NCBI GenBank assembly: GCA_903959355.1
Contig: CAJBWJ010000068.1
Span: forward strand, 1-12,832
Length of the DNA: 12,832 nt
From: an uncultured bacterium
GTDB taxonomy: Bacteria; Patescibacteriota; Microgenomatia; UBA1400; PJMF01
Reading direction: 5' to 3'
Below, piece after piece: positions 7,191-12,257 of the stretch; within the stretch, counting starts at the first letter, position 1, and every line of letters starts with the position of its first letter. Made by a program: the position numbers and the translations under genes. The notes beneath the pieces are model-generated. The model saw nothing but the letters and a program-made list of their open reading frames with translations, was not told where the DNA came from and searched no databases.

Positions 7191-8117
7191 ATGAAAAAAA
7201 TTCTCATAGCTTATGTTCCAGTTTTACATCGTGGCTATCAGGAATTTTTTGCCAAATATGAGCAATCTGATCTTTATTTATTGGACAAAGAAGAGCTTTT
7301 GGATTTCGAAGAATTAGAATATCTGAAAAAAGATATTCGGGTCTTAGATCTGTCTTTGGCTAAGCAAGCTGTGAAATCATGGGATATATTTAATGATGTA
7401 AGATCAATTAAATTAACTGAATTAGAACAAATAAATTATCCAGAAGAGAAGACGCAGCTAATTTTTACCAATGACGATATTGGTCATTTTATTGCTGATA
7501 AATTTTTTGCTAAATTCACTAATAAAAAATTTGAACCAATCTTTTTACGCTGGGATAAAAATTTAATGAGTAGTCAAAACGAGGTGCCAAATGATGTGGT
7601 TATTAGTCGAGAAGATTTTGAACAAAAAACAATGATCAAGGCTTTTCTTGAGGCTGGTAAAAGCAGTGATTGGTGGCGTCATGTGGGTGGCTTAATAATT
7701 AAAGATGGTCAGGTTATCATGGCTGGTTGTAATCAACATTTACCAGTTAATGATCAACAATATAAAAATAGTGATCCTAGAATTTCTTTTACCTCAGGGA
7801 TTGGAGCAGATTTTAGTAGTTCGATTCATGCTGAAGCTAATTTGATCGCCTTAGCTGCCAAAAAAGGTATTTCTTTGGAGGGAGCAGAAATGTTCGTGAC
7901 TACTTTTCCTTGCCCAGTTTGTGCCAAGCAGATCGCTGTCTGTGGGATAAAGAAAGTCTATTACGCCAAAGGTTATGCGGTTCTAGATGGTTTGGAAATT
8001 CTTCAAAGTTTTGGAGTGAAAGTGGTTCTAGTTCAATTTTCCAAAGAAGAATTTGTGGAAATTGAAAAAATGGAACAAGACAGATCAATTGTAAAAGACT
8101 GTTATAGTCTCAACTAA
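7191..8117 (+). CDS. dCMP deaminase-family protein with an extra N-terminal domain
   Basis: The C-terminal half (about residues 160-285) is a zinc-dependent cytidine/deoxycytidylate deaminase domain: GGLIIKDGQVIMAGCNQ, the zinc/catalytic HAEA (H213, E215) and FPCPVCA (C241, C244), then IKKVYYAKGYAVLDGLEIL. By family it would convert dCMP to dUMP for thymidylate synthase. The 308 aa length is far above the usual 150-180 aa because of about 150 extra N-terminal residues. That part looks alpha/beta and resembles a decayed HxGH nucleotidyltransferase: ILIAYVPVLHRGYQEFF (4-20) has HRGY where HxGH would be, followed by strand LYLLDKE and a DIRVLDLSLAKQAV segment. The active deaminase product is confident; the N-domain assignment is an inference. 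The gene ends head-on with the HIT gene, overlapping it by 4 nt (8114-8117). Confidence 0.88.
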   Translation: MKKILIAYVPVLHRGYQEFFAKYEQSDLYLLDKEELLDFEELEYLKKDIRVLDLSLAKQAVKSWDIFNDVRSIKLTELEQINYPEEKTQLIFTNDDIGHFIADKFFAKFTNKKFEPIFLRWDKNLMSSQNEVPNDVVISREDFEQKTMIKAFLEAGKSSDWWRHVGGLIIKDGQVIMAGCNQHLPVNDQQYKNSDPRISFTSGIGADFSSSIHAEANLIALAAKKGISLEGAEMFVTTFPCPVCAKQIAVCGIKKVYYAKGYAVLDGLEILQSFGVKVVLVQFSKEEFVEIEKMEQDRSIVKDCYSLN

Positions 8118-8584
8118 ATTCTTCTTTCCCACTGTAATCCTAGCTTAATTTTTACCGGTTCAAAATCTTTGGCCATGGCATCTGGAACGACCAATTGCAC
8201 ATGGAGATGATTAACTGTGCCGGCGGAAAAATCAGTATCGCCAAAGCGCATTGCAAAGCCGCCACCTTCAAATTTAAATTCTTTTTCTAATTCTTTAATC
8301 ATGCTAAAAAGTTCGCTACCAGCAGCAGACTCAAGTTCAGATAATTTAGTAGCGTGTTTTTTGTAGATCAAAAGCATGTGATGTTTAGTGTGTTTATATG
8401 GCCACTGATTTTTTGTTGCCAACCAAAATTCACCTTCTTTAAGAATGGGATTCTTGTGATAAAGGCGTAAATTTTCTTCGCAAAAAGGGCAATGTGCTTC
8501 ATCAGCAATTTTTTTCATTACCTCAATTTGATCAGTTTCTCTAGAATTATTGACATTGATAAAATTATTTTTATTTTTGCTCAT
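8114..8584 (-). CDS. HIT-superfamily protein (HxHxQ type)
   Basis: HIT-superfamily proteins hydrolyse or transfer nucleotidyl groups. Numbered from the preferred start, a zinc-ribbon-like CPFC (C32, C35) precedes the core, and the active-site motif is NHLHVQLVV with H126, H128 and Q130. The third His of the classic triad is Gln, as in the GalT-like transferase branch. At 156 aa it is HIT-sized, much shorter than true GalT. An upstream in-frame ATG at 8629 would place the start inside thyA. ATG at 8584 is preferred because AAGG at 8593-8590 (minus strand) sits 5 nt before it and the thyA stop ends 20 nt upstream. It is the second gene of the thyA unit, so nucleotide handling is a reasonable guess; the substrate is not evident. 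Confidence 0.85.
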   Translation of the reverse strand: MSKNKNNFINVNNSRETDQIEVMKKIADEAHCPFCEENLRLYHKNPILKEGEFWLATKNQWPYKHTKHHMLLIYKKHATKLSELESAAGSELFSMIKELEKEFKFEGGGFAMRFGDTDFSAGTVNHLHVQLVVPDAMAKDFEPVKIKLGLQWERRI

Positions 8585-8587
8585 TTT

Positions 8588-8593
8588 CGCCTT
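8588..8593 (-). promoter_or_regulatory. Shine-Dalgarno-like site for the HIT gene
   Basis: On the minus strand AAGGCG lies just upstream of the ATG at 8584, with the AAGG core 5 nt from the start. It falls in the 20-base gap after the thyA stop. It argues for the short start over the longer in-frame ATG at 8629. Confidence 0.5.
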
Positions 8594-8604
8594 AAATTGT
8601 CTGA

Positions 8605-9477
8605 TTAGACTGCCACTGGAATATCCCACATACCTTTGTGAGGATTGTAATCAACTAATTCAAAATCCTCGACGCGATAATCAAACAAGTTTTTTTTCTT
8701 GTTTTTGAGAATCATTTTTGGCAATGGTCTGGTTTCACGAGTGAGTAATTCTTTAACATGATCAACTTGATCGACAAAAATATGTGCGTCGGAAAAACTA
8801 TGAATGTATTCGTAAGCTTCATAACCAGTGACTTCAGCAATCATCATAGTGAGGGCAGCATATTGAGCCAAATTGGCTGGCAAACCGATTGGCACATCTG
8901 AAGAACGCTGAAACATGTGTAGGGTCAATTTGTTGTCTATAACGCGAATGTGAATCCAACCATGACATGGACAGACGACGACTTTCTGAGTTTTACCTTT
9001 ACCGCGAATAGTGTATTGAGGAATCCACGGACTAATAAAGTGAGTTTTGAGGTGAGGCAGTTCTTTGATTTGTTCAATGATTTCTTTAAATTGATTGAAA
9101 GTGCCGCCATCTGCCATTGGAAAATCATGAAAAGCAGCGCCATAAGAACCAGGACCAAGATCGCCGGTTTCTAAGCCGCGTTTTTTGCACTTTTCTTCAG
9201 TTACCCAAGATTTCCACCAGCTGCAACCATATTTTTCCAATTCAGTTTGAGTGCGAGCGCCGTTGATAAAACCAATTAATTCGCCAATAGCACCTTTCCA
9301 CATTTTTTCACTGATTTTGCGCTCAGTGATAATTGGAAAACCTTCACTTAATTTGAAATGCAGAGGAGTAGGAGCAATTTTGCTAATTGTATCGACTTCT
9401 TGCTGAGTTTGACCCTGAGATCCTTCGTCAAGAATTTCTTTAAGCAGACGTTGATAAGGGGAGAGTTGCTGTGGCAT
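8605..9477 (-). CDS. thyA: Thymidylate synthase family protein (divergent ThyA)
   Basis: ThyA methylates dUMP to dTMP with methylene-tetrahydrofolate, yielding dihydrofolate. The fold and main catalytic residues are clear in this 290 aa protein: E66 in GELIGFI, nucleophile C171 in CPCHGWIHI, HMFQRSSDVPIGLPANLAQYA (R191, S192, D194 and N202, the uracil-selecting Asn), SFSDAHIF (H232) and a C-terminus ending YNPHKGMWDIPVAV. It differs from E. coli ThyA at known binding sites. The RTGTGT segment with R21 is replaced (residues 27-40). The Arg-Arg pair that reaches the partner subunit's dUMP phosphate reads LKTHFISPW (143-151). GPVYGxQWR reads GPGSYGAAFHDF, and HIY reads HIF (F234). Context with DHFR, dCMP deaminase and dUTPase supports dTMP synthesis. 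An altered substrate cannot be excluded. Confidence 0.88.
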   Translation of the reverse strand: MPQQLSPYQRLLKEILDEGSQGQTQQEVDTISKIAPTPLHFKLSEGFPIITERKISEKMWKGAIGELIGFINGARTQTELEKYGCSWWKSWVTEEKCKKRGLETGDLGPGSYGAAFHDFPMADGGTFNQFKEIIEQIKELPHLKTHFISPWIPQYTIRGKGKTQKVVVCPCHGWIHIRVIDNKLTLHMFQRSSDVPIGLPANLAQYAALTMMIAEVTGYEAYEYIHSFSDAHIFVDQVDHVKELLTRETRPLPKMILKNKKKNLFDYRVEDFELVDYNPHKGMWDIPVAV

Positions 9478-9484
9478 AAAAACA

Positions 9485-9512
9485 ATTATGCATCTTAAAT
9501 GCTGATGGTCAA
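9485..9512 (-). promoter_or_regulatory. Sigma-70 promoter for thyA
   Basis: On the minus strand TTGACC (9512-9507) and CATAAT (9490-9485) are spaced 16 nt, each matching five of six consensus bases. The expected initiation point (about 9478-9477) coincides with the A of the thyA ATG, predicting a leaderless mRNA. No Shine-Dalgarno sequence precedes the ATG. Confidence 0.7.
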
Positions 9513-9563
9513 GTCGTCGTTGGTGTATTAGTTGATTAATGGTTTAAGTAGAACTTGCCAGTG

Positions 9564-9569
9564 TATAAT
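9564..9569 (+). promoter_or_regulatory. -10 box for the cofE-like/DHFR operon
   Basis: A perfect TATAAT lies in the 109-base divergent gap, ending 17 nt before the ATG at 9587. No good -35 is found at 16-18 nt. Initiation near 9576 would give a leader of about 11 nt without a Shine-Dalgarno sequence. The rest of the gap holds the thyA promoter and nothing else I recognise. Confidence 0.5.
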
Positions 9570-9586
9570 TGTCGCCATACTAATTT

Positions 9587-10402
9587 ATGAAAGCCACACC
9601 TCTTCACTCCCGTATTGTTCAACCGCATGATGACCTTTTTATGGTCATTGATGAAACGATTGCTGACGATGTTCAGTTAAATGGCAAGTTACAGGAAAAT
9701 TGTGTTTTGGCGATCAGCACAAAAATCATTAGTTATTGTCAGGGTCGTTTGATGGCCAAAGTTAAAACTCAAAAAGCTGGTTTTAGTAGAGAAGAAACTA
9801 AAGAAGAAAAACATGAATTAGTTAAACGAGAAACAGAACTTTATATCGATCCACATTCTTCCAAATATGACATGATGCTAACCATCATAAATTCAACTCT
9901 CGCAGTCAATGCTGGCATTGATGAATCCAATGCTTCTCTGAATGGAGAAGAATGTTATGTTCTTTGGCCAGAAAAAATTCAAGAAACCATTAATGGTGTT
10001 TGGCAATATCTACGCAAAAAACATGGTCTTAAAAATTTTGGCGTAATTACCACTGACAGTCGTTCTTTTCCACTACGTTGGGGAGTAGTTGGAACCACTG
10101 TCGCTAGTTGTGGCTTTAAGCCTCTAAATAATCACATCGGCGAAACAGATATTTTTGGCCGAAAAATTAAAATGGTTCAGGTTAATGTTGCTGAGGCTTT
10201 GGGCGTGGCAGCAACCTTTGAAATGGGCGAAGTGGGCGAGATCACGCCATTTGCTTTGCTCACTGATCTAGATAAAGTTCAATTTATTGATCGCGAGCCA
10301 AGCAAAGAAGAATTAGAAGAAAATAAAATAGCACTAGAAGATGATGCTTATGCACCATTACTTACAAACGCAAATTGGCAAAAAGGAGGAGCTGCTCTAT
10401 GA
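9587..10402 (+). CDS. CofE-like gamma-glutamyl ligase, probably acting on folate
   Basis: The protein belongs to the coenzyme F420-0:glutamate ligase (CofE) family, which adds gamma-linked glutamates using GTP or a related NTP. Matching segments are VLAISTKIISYCQGRL (residues 40-55, a nucleotide-binding strand-loop), LAVNAGIDESNASL (105-118), FGVITTDSRSFPLRWGVVG (151-169), IGETDIFGRKIKM (184-196) and AEALGVAATFEMGEVGEITPFALL (202-225, ends AEALGVAA and TPFALL). No F420 deazaflavin genes are visible. The gene overlaps a DHFR-family gene (ATGA) and lies divergent from thyA. Related CPR proteins are, as I recall, annotated as putative folate metabolism gamma-glutamate ligases. Folate polyglutamylation, replacing FolC, is therefore the best guess. 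The family call is firm; the substrate is inferred. Confidence 0.85.
   Translation: MKATPLHSRIVQPHDDLFMVIDETIADDVQLNGKLQENCVLAISTKIISYCQGRLMAKVKTQKAGFSREETKEEKHELVKRETELYIDPHSSKYDMMLTIINSTLAVNAGIDESNASLNGEECYVLWPEKIQETINGVWQYLRKKHGLKNFGVITTDSRSFPLRWGVVGTTVASCGFKPLNNHIGETDIFGRKIKMVQVNVAEALGVAATFEMGEVGEITPFALLTDLDKVQFIDREPSKEELEENKIALEDDAYAPLLTNANWQKGGAAL
10383..10389 (+). promoter_or_regulatory. Strong Shine-Dalgarno site for the DHFR gene
   Basis: AAGGAGG, the full anti-SD complement, lies 9 nt before the ATG at 10399, inside the end of the cofE-like gene. It decides the DHFR start: in-frame TTG at 10375 lies upstream of this site and would translate through it. Confidence 0.85.
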
Positions 10403-10938
10403 ACAAACCAGATATGGATAGACCAGAAGTAATTTTAATTGCTGCGATGAGTATTGATGGTTTTATTGCTCCAGCTGATAAAGAAAGTTTGCCTTCGACC
10501 ACTTGGACGAGCAAAGAAGATTGGCATTTTTTCACCAAAAAAAGTAAGGAGATTGGCACTATGATTATGGGTTCTAGAACCTTTGAAACAATTAAAAAAG
10601 CTTTGCCAGAGCGTCGCACTGTAGTAATGACTAGCCAGCCAGAGCGCTACGCTGAATTTAATGATCCTAATTTATTATTTACGGCAGAAAGCCCAGAAGA
10701 AATTTTGGCTAATTTAGATAAAGAAGGAGTAAAACAAGTTGCACTTTGCGGCGGAGCTAGTATTTATAATTTATTTCTACAAAAAAACTTAGTAAATAAA
10801 ATGTTTTTAACGGTCGAGCCTTATGTTTTTGGTGAAGGAGTGAAATTGTTTAATGAAAAAATCGAAAAAAGATTTAGTTTATTACAACAAACTAAGCTAA
10901 ATGATTCAGGCACCATTTTACTAGAATATTCTACTTAA
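10399..10938 (+). CDS. Dihydrofolate reductase family protein (DHFR/RibD-C fold)
   Basis: Dihydrofolate reductase uses NADPH to regenerate tetrahydrofolate after the thymidylate synthase reaction. The 179 aa product shows VILIAAMSIDGFIAP (residues 11-25), an active-site helix WTSKEDWHFF (36-45, with E40 or D41 as candidate acidic residue), the cofactor segment GTMIMGSRTFETI (53-65), VALCGGASIYNLFL (114-127) and FLTVEPYVFGEGVKLF (136-151). The fold is shared by FolA and the RibD C-terminal reductase domain. FolA is favoured by context (thyA and a probable folate ligase adjacent, no riboflavin genes), but the sequence alone does not fully decide it. ATGA overlap with the upstream gene and a full SD sequence indicate coupled translation. 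Its last 8 bases overlap the convergent small gene on the other strand. Confidence 0.85.
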   Translation: MNKPDMDRPEVILIAAMSIDGFIAPADKESLPSTTWTSKEDWHFFTKKSKEIGTMIMGSRTFETIKKALPERRTVVMTSQPERYAEFNDPNLLFTAESPEEILANLDKEGVKQVALCGGASIYNLFLQKNLVNKMFLTVEPYVFGEGVKLFNEKIEKRFSLLQQTKLNDSGTILLEYST

Positions 10939-11116
10939 TTGGTTTTTTTTGTTCATCTATTTGTTCTTTTATTATTTTGGCAACTGTTTTGCCTTCCATC
11001 TGTTCAATGGCATCAAGCCAAAGATTGATTTCTCTTAGAATTGTTTGATTTGTTTTAGAGTCTTCTTCTTCAGAACTAGACTCTTCTTCTCCAGGTGTTG
11101 CTTTTTTTTCTACCAT
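10931..11116 (-). CDS. Small acidic protein of unknown function (61 aa)
   Basis: I do not recognise this protein. It begins MVEKKATPG, then has an acidic Glu/Ser stretch (EEESSSEEEDSK, about residues 10-21) and a helical C-terminal part (TILREINLWLDAIEQMEGKT onward) ending in a basic tail. An ATG at 11128 would add four residues but lies in the TAGAAT box, so the ATG at 11116 is chosen, 10 nt after that box. The 3' end overlaps the DHFR gene by 8 bases, so the two genes converge. The clear promoter is the main reason to believe it is real; the low-complexity N-terminus is a reason for caution. Confidence 0.6.
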   Translation of the reverse strand: MVEKKATPGEEESSSEEEDSKTNQTILREINLWLDAIEQMEGKTVAKIIKEQIDEQKKPIK

Positions 11117-11126
11117 TGAGACACGC

Positions 11127-11154
11127 ATTCTACTATCTTGATTAATTAGATCAA
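11127..11154 (-). promoter_or_regulatory. Sigma-70-like promoter for the 61 aa gene
   Basis: On the minus strand TTGATC (11154-11149) and TAGAAT (11132-11127) are 16 nt apart. Initiation is expected near 11120-11116, at or just before the ATG at 11116. The -35 half is part of a small inverted repeat (TTGAT at 11138-11142 and ATCAA at 11150-11154). Confidence 0.55.
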
Positions 11155-11169
11155 TTTTTGAATAAACAA

Positions 11170-11775
11170 CTAGATAAAAAAACTTTCACCGTGACCAGCA
11201 AAAACTTCTCCGTAGAAACCTTGTTCTTGTAGTTTTTTTAGTTTTTCCAAGCTTTGGCTTATTTTTTTACCACTAGAATAAGCAAAATCAGTTCGTCCAA
11301 TATTCCCATCTGCAAAAATCGTGTCTCCGCTAAATAAAATTTTATCTTTTTTATAAAGCAAACAAATACTGCCTGGAGTATGACCAGGAGTTTGAATAAT
11401 TTGAAAATCTTCGCCAACTAATTTAATTGAATCTAGATTAGCTAAGTCAAAATCAGCTGGAGGCACTGGATCACTTTCAGTTCCCAGCCAGTGCAGCGCA
11501 CTTTCACGAGCTCTTTCTAGCAGAAATTGATCAGCAAAATTCATCATAATTGGCATTTTCCAGGCAGTTTTTAAACTAAGTAAACCCAGACAATGATCAA
11601 AGTGACCATGAGTTAGAACAACTGCTTCTAATTTCAGATTGCGACGCATTAATTCTTCATTCAAAAAATCGCCATCGTCAGCTGGATCGATAAGAACAGC
11701 TGAATTTGAAAGATCGCTAATTAGCAGATAGCAATTAGTCTGCATGCTGCCTAAAACAAAAGTTTCCATTTGCAT
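11170..11775 (-). CDS. Metallo-beta-lactamase fold hydrolase (glyoxalase II-like)
   Basis: This 201 aa protein has the complete binuclear metal site of the MBL superfamily: THGHFDH (H56, H58, D60, H61), H132 in TPGHTPGS, D151 in FSGDTIF and H195 in GHGE. The short glyoxalase-II-like form without the C-terminal substrate domain, together with GNIGRTDF (158-165), fits the broad group of soluble thioester or general hydrolases. The substrate cannot be read from the sequence. The start at 11775 is placed right at the expected initiation point of an extended -10 box; a second ATG two codons in (11769) is the alternative. It is transcribed divergently from the dUTPase gene across a 46-base gap. Confidence 0.9.
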   Translation of the reverse strand: MQMETFVLGSMQTNCYLLISDLSNSAVLIDPADDGDFLNEELMRRNLKLEAVVLTHGHFDHCLGLLSLKTAWKMPIMMNFADQFLLERARESALHWLGTESDPVPPADFDLANLDSIKLVGEDFQIIQTPGHTPGSICLLYKKDKILFSGDTIFADGNIGRTDFAYSSGKKISQSLEKLKKLQEQGFYGEVFAGHGESFFI

Positions 11776-11781
11776 AAAGCT

Positions 11782-11790
11782 ATGTTAGCA
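11782..11790 (-). promoter_or_regulatory. Extended -10 promoter for the MBL hydrolase gene
   Basis: On the minus strand TGCTAACAT (11790-11782) has the TG-N extension before TAACAT. The box ends 6 nt before the ATG at 11775, so initiation would fall on the start codon itself. No good -35 is visible. Confidence 0.5.
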
Positions 11791-11821
11791 TGGGATTTAT
11801 TAGCCTTGTAGAGAAAAACAT

Positions 11822-12253
11822 ATGCAAGTAAAAATTAAACTTTTCGATCAATCTTTACCTTTACCAGAGTATAAAAGTAGTGGGGCAGCAGCACTCGATC
11901 TTTATAGTCGCGTAGACATGGAAATAAATCCTGGCGAAGTTGCTTATGTACCGTTAAACATTGCTTTACAAATTCCAGAAGGCTATTTTGTATTACTATC
12001 GGCTAGGAGTTCTTTGCAGAAAAAATCTTTAATGATGGCAAATGGTGTGGGAATTGGTGACTATGACTATCGCGGTGACGGCGATGAATACAAAGCTGCT
12101 TTATACAATTTTAGTAAGCAAGCAGTAAAAATTGAAAAAGGTGAACGACTAGTACAGATGATTGTTTTGAAACGAGAAAAAATCGATTTAGAAAAATTAG
12201 AAATTTTTGAAGCAAATGATCGTGGTGGCTTTGGCAGCACAGGCAGAAAATAG
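11822..12253 (+). CDS. dut: dUTP diphosphatase (trimeric dUTPase)
   Basis: dUTPase hydrolyses dUTP to dUMP and pyrophosphate, keeping uracil out of DNA and feeding thymidylate synthase. All five motifs are present in the 143 aa product: GAAALDLYS (residues 21-29); SARSSL (60-65, family form PRSGL); NGVGIGDYDYRG (74-85, carrying the catalytic Asp and the Tyr that stacks on uracil); ERLVQMIV (108-115); and the C-terminal RGGFGSTG (134-141), which closes over the active site. Motif 3 is followed by a short extra DGDEY before KAALYN. The MazG-like gene starts 4 nt after the stop and is probably co-transcribed. A possible weak -10 (TAGAGA at 11809-11814) precedes the gene, but I do not trust it enough to list. 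Confidence 0.94.
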   Translation: MQVKIKLFDQSLPLPEYKSSGAAALDLYSRVDMEINPGEVAYVPLNIALQIPEGYFVLLSARSSLQKKSLMMANGVGIGDYDYRGDGDEYKAALYNFSKQAVKIEKGERLVQMIVLKREKIDLEKLEIFEANDRGGFGSTGRK

Positions 12254-12257
12254 ACAT

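Noticed and set aside
8585..8629. Longer start of the HIT protein at 8629 (minus strand)
   Set aside because: It would lie inside thyA and add a non-conserved N-terminus. The ATG at 8584 has an SD-like AAGG.
10375..10398. TTG at 10375 as the start of the DHFR gene
   Set aside because: A full AAGGAGG lies at 10383-10389, 9 nt before the ATG at 10399, and the ATGA overlap with the upstream stop is typical of coupled genes.
9587..10402. Coenzyme F420 biosynthesis
   Set aside because: Only the ligase family member is present. The neighbours are folate and dTMP genes, so folate is a better substrate guess.
11138..11159. TTGAT...ATCAA followed by TTTTT as a + strand terminator
   Set aside because: No + strand gene is there to terminate, and the stem is AT-rich and short. 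It coincides with the -35 region of a minus-strand promoter.
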